Origin: Rhizobium sp. Root1212
Lineage (GTDB): Bacteria > Pseudomonadota > Alphaproteobacteria > Rhizobiales > Rhizobiaceae
Assembly (NCBI RefSeq): GCF_001424985.1
Contig: NZ_LMDA01000001.1
Location: forward strand, 753,599 to 817,598
Reading direction: 5' to 3'
DNA: 64,000 nucleotides
This document shows, piece by piece, positions 45,428-53,871 of this stretch. How positions within the stretch are numbered: the stretch's first letter is position 1; each line of letters starts with the position of its first letter. A program made the position numbers and the translations under genes. The notes under the pieces were generated by a model. The model saw nothing but the letters and a program-made list of their open reading frames with translations, did not search any database and was not told the DNA's origin.

Positions 45428-46582
45428 TCAACGGACCTGGGGGATGGCATCGCCATCCGCCAAAGCCGATTGTTGGGGCTCCGAGCCCGAAGGCAGCTTG
45501 ACCTTCAGATCCTCGCGCATGAACTGGGTTCCGGCGACGACGACGAGATCGCCGGGCTTCAGCCCGTCGGTGATGCGGGCATCCTTGTCGTTGAAATCGG
45601 CGACCTTCACCGGCCGGGCATGCACCGTCTCGTTCTGACGGTCGACCGTCCAGACCAGCGTGCCCTCGCCCTCTTTCGCCAAGGCACTCAACGGCACGGA
45701 AACCAAAGAAGGCCCGGTTTCCGCAGACGCTGCGACGGAAGCGGTCATGCCGAGCAGCACCCGCTCGTCATTCGGTAGGCTGACCCGCACGGCGAAAGTG
45801 CGCGAGCGCGGATCGGCGCTGCCGGCGACTTCCCTCACCTTGCCGGTGAGATTGAGGCCGGCATTCGACCAGATCGAGACATTCACGGTCTTGCCCGGCT
45901 TGAAGGCGAAGATATCGGTTTCCGGCACCGCGACCTGCACTTCCTTTTCGCCATCGACTGCCACCGTCACGACCGGCGTGCCGGTGGAAACGACCTGTCC
46001 GGCCTCCGCATTGACGGCAGTGACGATGCCGCTGCGATCGGCACGGAGTTCGCCATAGGCCACCTGATTGCGCGCCTGATCGAGCGTGGAAACCGCGGCA
46101 TCGCGGGTCGAGACGGCCTGATTGTAGCTGAGCTGCGCCTGTTCGAGCTGGGATTTCGGCGCGACGTTCTTGTCGAACAGTTGCTGGGCGCGCTTCAGGG
46201 CAAGGTCGGCGGTCTCCACCTGCCGCTCGGCGGCCGCAAGGCTTGCCTCGGCGGAGCGGACCGACAGGATATAGTCGGTCCCATCGATGCGGGCCACGAT
46301 TTCGCCGGGCGTGACGCGATCGCCGATATCGACCAGCCGCTCGGTGATCTTACCGCTCACGCGGAAACCCATGGCGATCTCGCTGCGGGCGCGCACGGCG
46401 CCGGAATAATTCAGCGTCCTCTGCGTCTGGCTTGCCGCGACCTCGACCACCTTTACCGGCCGCACGACCTCCTCCGCCGTTTCGGCCTTCTTTTCCGAGC
46501 AAGCGGAAAGGCCAAGTGCTGCTGCCACGAGCAGCGTGGAAAAAAGCGATGTCTTCAAAACTCGTCTAGCCGGCGAAACCAT
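45428..46582 (-). CDS. RND efflux periplasmic adaptor lipoprotein
   Basis: The 384-residue membrane-fusion protein has a lipoprotein signal with lipobox LSAC, a biotinyl-lipoyl-like hairpin (GFRVSGKITERLVDIGDRVT), a coiled coil (about 90-165, ASLAAAERQVETADLALKRA) and a beta-barrel region. It connects the permease to an outer-membrane channel. The ATG at 46582 (MVSPARR) has GGGAG upstream; the frame continues into the TetR gene and is trimmed. It is downstream of and co-directional with the TetR gene. Confidence 0.93.
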   Translation of the reverse strand: MVSPARRVLKTSLFSTLLVAAALGLSACSEKKAETAEEVVRPVKVVEVAASQTQRTLNYSGAVRARSEIAMGFRVSGKITERLVDIGDRVTPGEIVARIDGTDYILSVRSAEASLAAAERQVETADLALKRAQQLFDKNVAPKSQLEQAQLSYNQAVSTRDAAVSTLDQARNQVAYGELRADRSGIVTAVNAEAGQVVSTGTPVVTVAVDGEKEVQVAVPETDIFAFKPGKTVNVSIWSNAGLNLTGKVREVAGSADPRSRTFAVRVSLPNDERVLLGMTASVAASAETGPSLVSVPLSALAKEGEGTLVWTVDRQNETVHARPVKVADFNDKDARITDGLKPGDLVVVAGTQFMREDLKVKLPSGSEPQQSALADGDAIPQVR

Positions 46583-46638
46583 CTTCGCACTCCCGATACC
46601 GTATGAAATTTTTAAAAATGCGCGCCAGTGACCGGCGC

Positions 46639-47247
46639 TTATGCTTTCAAGGCCCTGATCGCGAATTCGACCAGGTCTTCGGGCTGCGCCCGGTTCGGCT
46701 TGGCCACGCATTGGGCCACCATCTGCGGATGGCAGAGCGCCAGCGTGCTCGCCCCGAAACACATGGCGGCGACCTTGACGTCCTGCTGCGGAAATTCTCC
46801 TGTCCCGATGCCATCGGCGATGATCTCGGCCACGACCGCGTTCATGCGGTCGATATGTTTTTCGATGACGTGCCAGTCCCGCTCGATGGCGACGATCACC
46901 ATCTCGTGGACCTTCTCGTGATCCATCATCGTGTCGATACACATCTTGTACTGGTCGAGCGTATAGCGGCGCAGGCGGTCGCTGGCGCTCAGCGGCAAGG
47001 CGGCATTGGCGCGGGCGATATTGTAGCTGATCGCCAGCATGCGATTGCAGATCGCCTGATGGATTTCGACCTTCGAGGCGAAGAACCGATAGACGTTAGC
47101 GGGCGACATGCCGAGATCGCGGGCGATGTCGGCGACCGTCGTCTTGGTGTAGCCGTAGTGACGAAACAGACGCTCCGCCGCATCGAGGATACGGGTGATG
47201 TTTTCCTGCCGGACCGTATCGATTTCCGCTGTGGCTAGTTCTTCCAT
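46639..47247 (-). CDS. TetR-family regulator of the RND efflux operon
   Basis: The 202-residue product has the TetR helix-turn-helix (AAERLFRHYGYTKTTVADIA, RDLGMSPANVYRFFASK) and a ligand-binding C-terminal domain. It is transcribed just ahead of the RND adaptor gene (56 bases) and divergently from an OsmC-like gene, so it likely represses its own operon and perhaps osmC. A 22-base inverted repeat (47266-47287) lies 18 bases upstream of its ATG and is the best operator candidate. Confidence 0.9.
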   Translation of the reverse strand: MEELATAEIDTVRQENITRILDAAERLFRHYGYTKTTVADIARDLGMSPANVYRFFASKVEIHQAICNRMLAISYNIARANAALPLSASDRLRRYTLDQYKMCIDTMMDHEKVHEMVIVAIERDWHVIEKHIDRMNAVVAEIIADGIGTGEFPQQDVKVAAMCFGASTLALCHPQMVAQCVAKPNRAQPEDLVEFAIRALKA

Positions 47248-47265
47248 GAGATGACACCTGATGAG

Positions 47266-47287
47266 TGACGATTTTTGAATTTCGTCA
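47266..47287. promoter_or_regulatory. Candidate TetR operator
   Basis: An inverted repeat TGACGA-N10-TCGTCA, total 22 bases, lies between the divergent TetR and OsmC genes. Spacing and symmetry fit a TetR-family binding site. The surrounding bases also pair (GAGT upstream, AACTC downstream, approximately). Confidence 0.6.
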
Positions 47288-47380
47288 GTAATAACTCGAA
47301 ACTATGTTGCCGTCAATCGTGCCTGCCTTGCCAAGCGCGTCCGCCAAGCTCACAACGATGTTATCGAAGGATGAAGGGAG

Positions 47381-47821
47381 ATGAGGAACATGGCCGACGA
47401 CACGCGCGCAAGAATCCGGCCGACCGGCGCCACCGCCAGCCTCGGCCGGACCGGCTTTCCCCATATCGTCTCGGCGACGGGCGGCGAGATCGATATCGTC
47501 ACCGGCGCGTCGCAGCCGGGTTTCAACCCGCTCGATCTGCTCTATGCGTCGCTGTCCGCTTGCCTTGCCATGAGCGCGCGCATCGCTGCCCACCAGTCGG
47601 GCCTGCTCGAACGGATCGAAGCCATCGCGGTCGAGGTTACCGGCAAAAAGGCCGAGCATGGCGCCTCCCGCATCGAAAGGCTGCAGGCGACCTTCACGAT
47701 CACTGGCGATCTCGGCGCGACCGAACGGGCGCTGCTCATCCATCAGGCCGAAGAAATCTGCACCGTCAGCAACACGCTGAAAGCAAGCCCCGGCTTCGAT
47801 CTCAGGATCGAAGAGGAATAA
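47381..47821 (+). CDS. OsmC/Ohr-family protein
   Basis: The 146-residue product fits the OsmC superfamily of thiol-dependent hydroperoxide reductases. Two conserved cysteines appear: Cys61 in SLSACLAMSARI and Cys127 in EEICTVSNTL. The gene is divergent from TetR and shares its control region, so it may respond to the same signal. Whether it reduces organic peroxides (Ohr) or is another OsmC type cannot be decided. M1 and M4 are both possible starts. Confidence 0.88.
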   Translation: MRNMADDTRARIRPTGATASLGRTGFPHIVSATGGEIDIVTGASQPGFNPLDLLYASLSACLAMSARIAAHQSGLLERIEAIAVEVTGKKAEHGASRIERLQATFTITGDLGATERALLIHQAEEICTVSNTLKASPGFDLRIEEE

Positions 47822-47827
47822 CGGCGG

Positions 47828-47983
47828 CTATTTTTTGCCGCTCGTCGTCAGCACCTTGTGGCTTGCATCGTCGAGCGCGCTGCTCGCCTGCTGGCCGTCG
47901 CGTTTCAATCCGTAGGCCGTGTTGGAGCAGGCGGAAAGGGTGAGAAGAACGAGGCAGGCTAGGGCAAGGGTCGTTTTCATCAT
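47828..47983 (-). CDS. Entericidin-like small lipoprotein
   Basis: A 51-residue product with signal peptide and lipobox LSAC, then SNTAYGLKRDGQQASSALDD. This is the size and pattern of entericidin-family lipoproteins, short amphipathic outer-membrane lipoproteins that in E. coli form a toxin-antidote pair. No second, antidote-type gene is seen next to it. Two adjacent ATGs (47983, 47980) follow GGAGG. Function in rhizobia is unknown. Confidence 0.72.
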   Translation of the reverse strand: MMKTTLALACLVLLTLSACSNTAYGLKRDGQQASSALDDASHKVLTTSGKK

Positions 47984-48162
47984 CTTGGCCTCCGGGGAAA
48001 ACACCACCCGAAAAAACATGATGCAAGCGGCTGTAAAATCAATGGTGGAGACGAGGTTTATCATCTCGAAAGCCGCCGGAGAAAACAGCAATTGCCAAAA
48101 TGCTGCACTGCTTCCATATATGGCCGATCCGCCTGCACAGGCATCGGCGGGCCGGAGGCTGG

Positions 48163-50061
48163 ATGAATACCACAGACACCCACGCGCATGCCGAACACCA
48201 CGGCGGCCAAAAATTCCTCGTCCTCCTTCTCGGCTCGATCGGCGTCGTCTATGGCGATATCGGCACCAGCCCGCTTTATGCCTTTCGCGAGGCGCTGCGC
48301 CCCTTTTCCCATGACGGCATCACCGAGCAGGAAGTCATCGGCCTGATCTCGCTGATGGTCTGGACGCTGACGCTGATCGTTACTTTCAAGTATGTGCTGT
48401 TCCTGCTGCGCGCGGACAATGACGGCGAAGGCGGCACGCTGTCGCTGCTGGCGCTGCTGATGAAGAAAACCGGCAGCTACATGCCGGTGCTGTTTTTTGC
48501 CGGGCTGATCGGCGCCGCGCTCTTCATCGGCGATGCGATGATCACCCCTGCCCTCTCCGTCATGTCGGCGCTGGAGGGCCTGAAGCTGGTGACACCGGCG
48601 CTGTCGGACTACGTGCTGCCAATGTCGACCGTCATCATGCTCGGCCTGTTCATGGTGCAGTCGAAGGGTACGGCGGCGGTTTCCAATTTCTTCGGGCCGA
48701 TCACCGTTCTCTGGTTCCTCGCCATGGCCTGGGGCGGCCTGATCCATATCGGCGATAATTTCACTATCCTGATGGCGCTCAACCCGCTGAATGCGCTGTG
48801 GTTCATCACCCATGCCGGCTTCGTCGGCCTGATCGTGCTCGGCGCCGTCTTCCTCACCGTGACCGGGGCCGAGGCGCTTTATGCCGATCTCGGGCATTTC
48901 GGCCGCAAGCCGATCCAGACGGCATGGTTCGTGCTGGTCTTTCCGGCGCTGGCGCTCAACTATCTCGGCCAGGGTGCCTTCGTGCTCACCCACCCCGAGG
49001 CGGCCGACAACCCCTTCTACCTCATGTATCCGGACTGGGCGCTGCTGCCGGTCGTCATCCTGGCGACGCTGGCGACGATCATCGCGAGCCAGGCCGTCAT
49101 CACCGGCGCCTTTTCGCTGGCGCGGCAGGCGGTGCATCTCGGCTTCCTGCCGCGGCTTCAGATCACCTTCACCTCGGAAACCAATACCGGGCAGATCTAT
49201 GTGCCGGCCGTGAACGTGCTGCTCTGCGTCGGCGTGCTGGTTCTGATCTTCACCTTCGGCAATTCGGAATCGCTTGCCACCGCCTACGGCATCTCAGTCA
49301 CCGGCGCGATGGTGGTGACGACGCTGATGGCCTTCCAGTTCCTGCGCTCCGTCTGGGGCTGGCGTCCGGCAAGCGCCGCCGCCGTGCTCCTGCCGCTGCT
49401 TATCCTCGAGGCCGTGTTCCTCGCGGCCAACCTGCTGAAAATCCATGACGGCGGCTGGGTCCCCGTCATGCTGGCGCTTGCCATCATGATCATCATGTGG
49501 ACCTGGACCCGCGGCTCGAATTTCCTGCGCGAGAAGACCGCGCGCAACGACGTTCCGCTCGATGTCTTCATCCGCTCGATCGAAAAATCCAAGCATCCGC
49601 CGGTAACGGTTCCGGGCACGGCCGTCTTCCTCACCAGCGTCAGCGACAAGACGCCTGTCGTTCTTCTTCACAACATCAAGCACAATCACGTGCTGCACGA
49701 GAAGAACGTGATCCTGACGGTGCGCACCTCGGAAAAACCCTATGTGCCGGATGACGAGCGCGTCACCCTCACGCCGCTTTCGGAGCGTTTTTCCCGGATC
49801 GAACTTTGCTTCGGCTTCATGGACGAGCCGAACGTGTCGCGTGCGCTCGGACTTTGCAAGAAAGCGGGCTTCAAGTTCGAAATCATGCAGACCTCATTCT
49901 ATCTCGGCCGCCGCACGCTGATCGGCAACCCCGACGCCGGCCTGCCGGGCTGGCAGGACAATCTCTACATCGCACTCTCCGGCCTCGGCATCGATCCGTC
50001 CGCCTACTTCAAGCTGCCGGCCAACCGCGTGGTCGAAATCGGCGAGCAGGTGACGATCTGA
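48163..50061 (+). CDS. kup: Potassium uptake protein Kup
   Basis: Kup is a low-affinity K+/H+ symporter in the inner membrane. The 632-residue product has twelve helices in the first 450 residues and the signature [18 protein letters not shown], then [19 protein letters not shown] soluble C-terminal domain ends [16 protein letters not shown]. The ATG at 48163 ([10 protein letters not shown]) follows GGAGG; a frame start at 48100 is rejected. Rhizobia usually have several Kup paralogues; the copy number here is unknown. Confidence 0.94.
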   Translation: MNTTDTHAHAEHHGGQKFLVLLLGSIGVVYGDIGTSPLYAFREALRPFSHDGITEQEVIGLISLMVWTLTLIVTFKYVLFLLRADNDGEGGTLSLLALLMKKTGSYMPVLFFAGLIGAALFIGDAMITPALSVMSALEGLKLVTPALSDYVLPMSTVIMLGLFMVQSKGTAAVSNFFGPITVLWFLAMAWGGLIHIGDNFTILMALNPLNALWFITHAGFVGLIVLGAVFLTVTGAEALYADLGHFGRKPIQTAWFVLVFPALALNYLGQGAFVLTHPEAADNPFYLMYPDWALLPVVILATLATIIASQAVITGAFSLARQAVHLGFLPRLQITFTSETNTGQIYVPAVNVLLCVGVLVLIFTFGNSESLATAYGISVTGAMVVTTLMAFQFLRSVWGWRPASAAAVLLPLLILEAVFLAANLLKIHDGGWVPVMLALAIMIIMWTWTRGSNFLREKTARNDVPLDVFIRSIEKSKHPPVTVPGTAVFLTSVSDKTPVVLLHNIKHNHVLHEKNVILTVRTSEKPYVPDDERVTLTPLSERFSRIELCFGFMDEPNVSRALGLCKKAGFKFEIMQTSFYLGRRTLIGNPDAGLPGWQDNLYIALSGLGIDPSAYFKLPANRVVEIGEQVTI

Positions 50062-50140
50062 ACCCTTTGCCGCCTCATCCGGCAGGCTCTTCATGAGGAA
50101 AATTTAATTCCAGCGGAGGTTGTAAGTGGCAGGTTTTTCG

Positions 50141-50155
50141 ATCATCTTCGATGAT
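50141..50155. promoter_or_regulatory. Candidate operator upstream of the XRE gene
   Basis: A 15-base palindrome, ATCATC-TTC-GATGAT, lies 21 bases before the XRE-regulator ATG in the intergenic region after kup. Such sites suit dimeric XRE repressors and autoregulation. No -35/-10 boxes were assigned. Confidence 0.4.
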
Positions 50156-50175
50156 GACAAACACGGGGAAGCACG

Positions 50176-50586
50176 ATGAACGACCGGTCGCCCGATCCAA
50201 TCGACATTCATGTGGGAACACGCATCCGCACCCAGCGGCGCCTGCTGAAGATGACGCAGACGCAGCTTGCCGACCAGCTCGGCATCACCTTCCAGCAGGT
50301 CCAGAAATACGAGAAGGGCATCAACCGCATCGGCTCCGGCCGGCTCGCCCGGCTTGCCGAGGTTCTGGGCGTGGAGATCACCTTCTTCTTCGAAGGCGAC
50401 CCGAACGCCAGGGAAAACAGCTGGAAGCCGCTGGCCGAGGCCGATCCGATCTTCGGTTTCGTCGGAACCGCCGTCGGCCTGGAACTCAACCAGGCCTTCA
50501 TTGCGATCAAGGACGATCGCGTCCGCCGCAGCATCATCAAGATGACCGAAACCCTGGCAAAAGCATCCGCCGCGCCAAAAGATTGA
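50176..50586 (+). CDS. XRE-family transcriptional regulator
   Basis: The 136-residue product has an N-terminal helix-turn-helix (IRTQRRLLKMTQTQLADQLG, ITFQQVQKYEKGINRIG) and a C-terminal extension of about 65 residues with no recognised domain. XRE genes of this length are common in rhizobia. It lies only 9 bases upstream of a SARP-like regulator, so they form one transcript, and it may control the YcaO/TfuA locus that follows. Confidence 0.9.
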   Translation: MNDRSPDPIDIHVGTRIRTQRRLLKMTQTQLADQLGITFQQVQKYEKGINRIGSGRLARLAEVLGVEITFFFEGDPNARENSWKPLAEADPIFGFVGTAVGLELNQAFIAIKDDRVRRSIIKMTETLAKASAAPKD

Positions 50587-50595
50587 TGCCCAGGA

Positions 50596-52395
50596 ATGCC
50601 GCACCTTTCGCTCTTTGGAAAGCTTGAGCTATCGGCTGGGGATGGACGGCCGCTTGGCTTCCCCCAGAAAGGCCTGCTGCTCCTCGCCTACCTCGTCAGC
50701 GAACAGAAGCCCCAGATCCGGCGGCCGGACGCCGCCCGGTTGCTGTGGGGCAACGGTGACCCGCGCACCGCCCAGAGCAGCCTGAGAAAGACGGTCGAGC
50801 GCATCCGGCAGGCCGACCTTGGCGGCGAGCGGAACCCGCTGGTTTTCGATGCCGAGCATGTGCGCCTCGATGCTGCGGGGCTGACCTCCGATTTCGACAG
50901 CTTCCGGCCCGGCGAGGATATGCCGCTCCATGGGTTTTTCCGAATGGAGGCCTTTGTCGGACACCCGTTCCTCGACGGCGTCGAGGTGCCGGCCTGGCTC
51001 ACGGAGTGGCTGGAGCGGCAGCGACGGCTGTTTGCTCTGCAGCTTCGCGATTGCCTGCTCGACGCCTGGCCCGGCATGACCGACCCGGCACAGCGCCATC
51101 TCGCCAAGCACGCCGCACTGACGCTTACGGAAACCTTTCCCAACGACGAGCAACTGCTTGTGGTTCTCAACGGAAACCGCCTGCTGGCTCCCGTCCCGGC
51201 GATCCCGGCGGCAAGGGAGGCGGAAAGCGCGCCTCTGCGGCCCGACGCCGTGCAACTGCCGTCCGCGCCACTGCCGCGTCTTGCGCTCATGCCGCCGCGC
51301 GGGACCCGCACCGATATTGCCGGCGCCCTGATCGAGGACATCACCATCGAGCTTTGCGCGCTGCGCCACGTGGCTGTCGTCGCGCCCTATACGGCCGAGC
51401 GGATCAAGAACGACCCGGACAAGGCGAGCCTGCTTGCGGCGCATTCGATCTCCTACTGGGTCGATACCAGCCTGACCGACAATAGCCTGTTTGCGCAGAT
51501 GGTGTTTGCGCCGACCGACAGCGTGATCTGGGCCGAACGCTTCGCCATCGGCGGCGACGCGGTGCTCCACGAACGCAAGACAATCACCCGCCTGATCACC
51601 GGGGCTATTTCCGACCAGTTGAAGCACTCCGAACGCAGCTTCGACGATTTCAAGGCGCATCCCGATGCCTATCGCGGCTATCTCGCCGGCTCTCGCCACC
51701 TGAACAAGCTGGCGCTTCCCGACGTGCGCCGGGCGCGCACCGCCTTCCGCAAGACGCTGAACGCACACACGCAATTTGCCCCCGCCGCAAGCGGCCTGGC
51801 GCGCACCTACTGGATGGAATGGCTGATGACGGCGCGCGGCGACGCCGCCCTGCTCGGCAATGCGCGCAAGGCGGCGATGCAGGCCATCGCCCACGATCCG
51901 AACCTAGCATCCGGCTATCGCGAGCTTGGTCTTGCGGAACTCTATCTCGGCAATGTCGAGGAAAGCCTGGCGGCGCTGGAGCGCTCGGTGGGGCTCTCCC
52001 CGCATTATGCCGATGCGATCGCCAGCCAGGCGGATTCCCTCGTTCATGCCTCCCGGCCGGAGGAAAGCCTCGTCAAGATCAAGCGGGCGATCGAGCTTAA
52101 TCCGCTCTGCCCGGACGATTACTACTGGGCGGCGGCGGGGGCGAGCTACCTCAGCGCCGACTTCCAGAATGCCGTCGACTATATCGGCAAGATGTCGGAT
52201 CAGTCTTCCGTGCACCGGCTGCTGGCCGCGAGCCTGGCGATGACCGGCAACAGCCGCAAGGCGCGGCTGCACCGGAAAAAAGCATTGGAACTCAATCCGC
52301 AGTTCGATCTCGAGAAATGGCTGGCCGTGGTGCCGATCAAGGATCAGGCCCACCGGGAGCTGTACCGCGAGGGCCTTTTAAAGGCGGGTTTCTAG
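50596..52395 (+). CDS. SARP-like winged-helix regulator with TPR domain
   Basis: The 599-residue product begins with an OmpR/SARP-type winged helix (about residues 1-90, FPQKGLLLLAYLVSEQKPQI, DAARLLWGNGD, SSLRKTVERIRQ), followed by a middle domain resembling those of adenylate-cyclase-like and TolB-N proteins (about 220-340). It ends in tetratricopeptide repeats (about 400-570, GYRELGLAELYLGNVEESLA). SARP-type proteins activate specialised-metabolite operons in actinobacteria. Its location directly before a precursor-like peptide and YcaO gene suggests the same role here. No ATPase motif is present. Confidence 0.82.
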   Translation: MPHLSLFGKLELSAGDGRPLGFPQKGLLLLAYLVSEQKPQIRRPDAARLLWGNGDPRTAQSSLRKTVERIRQADLGGERNPLVFDAEHVRLDAAGLTSDFDSFRPGEDMPLHGFFRMEAFVGHPFLDGVEVPAWLTEWLERQRRLFALQLRDCLLDAWPGMTDPAQRHLAKHAALTLTETFPNDEQLLVVLNGNRLLAPVPAIPAAREAESAPLRPDAVQLPSAPLPRLALMPPRGTRTDIAGALIEDITIELCALRHVAVVAPYTAERIKNDPDKASLLAAHSISYWVDTSLTDNSLFAQMVFAPTDSVIWAERFAIGGDAVLHERKTITRLITGAISDQLKHSERSFDDFKAHPDAYRGYLAGSRHLNKLALPDVRRARTAFRKTLNAHTQFAPAASGLARTYWMEWLMTARGDAALLGNARKAAMQAIAHDPNLASGYRELGLAELYLGNVEESLAALERSVGLSPHYADAIASQADSLVHASRPEESLVKIKRAIELNPLCPDDYYWAAAGASYLSADFQNAVDYIGKMSDQSSVHRLLAASLAMTGNSRKARLHRKKALELNPQFDLEKWLAVVPIKDQAHRELYREGLLKAGF

Positions 52396-52423
52396 AGCGT
52401 TTCCGCCGCACTCGAAATGCTCT
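52394..52423 (+). repeat. Hairpin between the SARP-like gene and the small peptide gene
   Basis: AGAGCGTTTC (52394-52403) and GAAATGCTCT (52414-52423) form a ten-pair stem with one G-T pair and a ten-base loop. It begins inside the regulator's stop codon and lies 47 bases before the peptide start at 52470. It may be a dispersed rhizobial intergenic repeat, a weak terminator, or an attenuator that sets regulator and peptide levels apart. Confidence 0.6.
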
Positions 52424-52469
52424 ATGATCCTGCTTTCACCGCATTATCCAGCAGAGAGGGAGAATGGAT

Positions 52470-52688
52470 ATGGCGAAGGTAGTGGTTCTGGGCGTTCCGG
52501 GGGAAACGGGACTTTGGCTTGCCGATCTCGACGCGGGAACGGTGACAGCGCTCGCAGCGCCGGCCGAGGGGCCGCTGGCTGCCGCGAGCAACCTGCGCGC
52601 CAGCGGTGTGACCGTTACCAAGGGCGTCGATTTTGCCGTCGCCGTCTCCTCGGCTGCAAGCGTTGCGTCCGGCCTGCTCGATCCCTGA
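52470..52688 (+). CDS. Candidate RiPP precursor peptide
   Basis: A 72-residue protein, small and without Cys, directly upstream of YcaO and TfuA genes. It starts MAKVVVLGVPGETGLWLADL, has an Ala/Pro-rich centre and ends in a Val/Ala/Ser-rich tail (AVAVSSAASVASGLLDP). AGGGAG lies about eight bases upstream of the ATG at 52470; an in-frame ATG at 52464 is too close to it. YcaO/TfuA pairs introduce backbone thioamides, which need no Cys, so this is the natural substrate candidate, with the tail as possible core. No leader-cleavage motif is obvious. It could instead be an unrelated accessory protein. Confidence 0.62.
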   Translation: MAKVVVLGVPGETGLWLADLDAGTVTALAAPAEGPLAAASNLRASGVTVTKGVDFAVAVSSAASVASGLLDP

Positions 52689-52701
52689 TCCGATCGCTTC
52701 C

Positions 52702-53871
52702 GTGGACCGCGCCTGCCCGCCCGACGAGACGTTTGATCGCGTCTCGCCTTATCTCAGGCAATTCGGCATCACGCGTCTGGCCCGCCACACCGGCCTCGAT
52801 CGCATCGGGGTTCCGGTCTGGTGCGCCTATGCGCCGAATTCCCGCTCGATCGTCGTGGCGCAGGGCAAGGGGCTGACCGACAGCGACGCCCGCACGTCCG
52901 CCGTCATGGAGGCGCTGGAGCGGGCCGTTGCGGGCGATCCGGCCGTGCCGGCCCGTCTTGCCGACAGGGCGACGCTGATCTCGGAAGACGCCGTCGCCGA
53001 ACCGCTCGACGAGCTGCTTGCCCTCGGCCGTAAGGGGCTGACGGATGGAGACGTGCTGGATTGGCTTTCGGGGCAGGAGCTGATCCACCGCCGGTTGGCC
53101 TATGTTCCGCGCGACGCGGCGCTGCTCGACCGCACCCGCAGCGACAATCGCTACTGGATGTCGTCCGATGGCCTCGCCTCCGGAAACACCACCGAGGAAG
53201 CCATGCTGCACGGCATTCTGGAACGCATTGAGCGCGACGCCTTCCTGCTGTGGCAAGTGACGTCTGCCGAGCGGCGATACCGGGCCGGCGTTCGGCCGGT
53301 GGCTTTCGCCGATGATCGCGTGTCGGATCTGGCCGATCGTTTCGACGCGGCCGGCCTGACTTTCCGCCTGTTCGACATCACCAGCGATATCGGCGTGCCG
53401 ACGTTTTCCTGTTTTCTCGCGCCCCGCGGCGTCGAGACAGCCCGGCAGACACGCTACGTCGATGTCAGCCATGGCTGCGGAACCCACCCGGACCCGGCGC
53501 GGGCGGTGCTGCGGGCGATGACGGAGGCGGCGCAATCGCGCATGACCTTCATCAGCGGCGCGCGGGACGATGCCTCTCGCGAAACCTTCGAGCAGGTTTT
53601 GCCCGAGGAAACCCGGCAGGCGTTCCTGGCGGACGTGCCGGAGCGAGCGCGCTACATGCCGTTTGCTTCGCTGGACATGCATGGGCTTATCGAGCATGTG
53701 CTCGGCCTGTTGAGAAAGGCAAAGGTTCCGCGGGTGATCTGCGTGCCGCTGCAGGCGCCCGGTCTGCCGTTCAGCGTGGTGAAAACCTTTATCCCCGCCC
53801 TTGAGAACCCCGACGACACCAGAGCCCGCCGCTTCGGTCCGCGGGCCTTGTCGAAGGCATTTTTGTCATGA
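52702..53871 (+). CDS. YcaO-domain peptide-modifying enzyme
   Basis: YcaO enzymes use ATP to activate peptide backbone amides. The 389-residue product shows the ATP/Mg-binding set: SAVMEALER near residues 66-74, NTTEEAMLHGILERIERDAF near 162-181, and GCGTHPDPARAVLRAMTEAA near 258. No cyclodehydratase partner domain (ThiF/E1-like) is present; a TfuA gene follows instead, the pairing linked to thioamidation. The start is assigned to GTG 52702, 13 bases after the peptide stop; an upstream TTG at 52633 would overlap the peptide gene. It overlaps tfuA by four bases. Confidence 0.88.
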   Translation: MDRACPPDETFDRVSPYLRQFGITRLARHTGLDRIGVPVWCAYAPNSRSIVVAQGKGLTDSDARTSAVMEALERAVAGDPAVPARLADRATLISEDAVAEPLDELLALGRKGLTDGDVLDWLSGQELIHRRLAYVPRDAALLDRTRSDNRYWMSSDGLASGNTTEEAMLHGILERIERDAFLLWQVTSAERRYRAGVRPVAFADDRVSDLADRFDAAGLTFRLFDITSDIGVPTFSCFLAPRGVETARQTRYVDVSHGCGTHPDPARAVLRAMTEAAQSRMTFISGARDDASRETFEQVLPEETRQAFLADVPERARYMPFASLDMHGLIEHVLGLLRKAKVPRVICVPLQAPGLPFSVVKTFIPALENPDDTRARRFGPRALSKAFLS

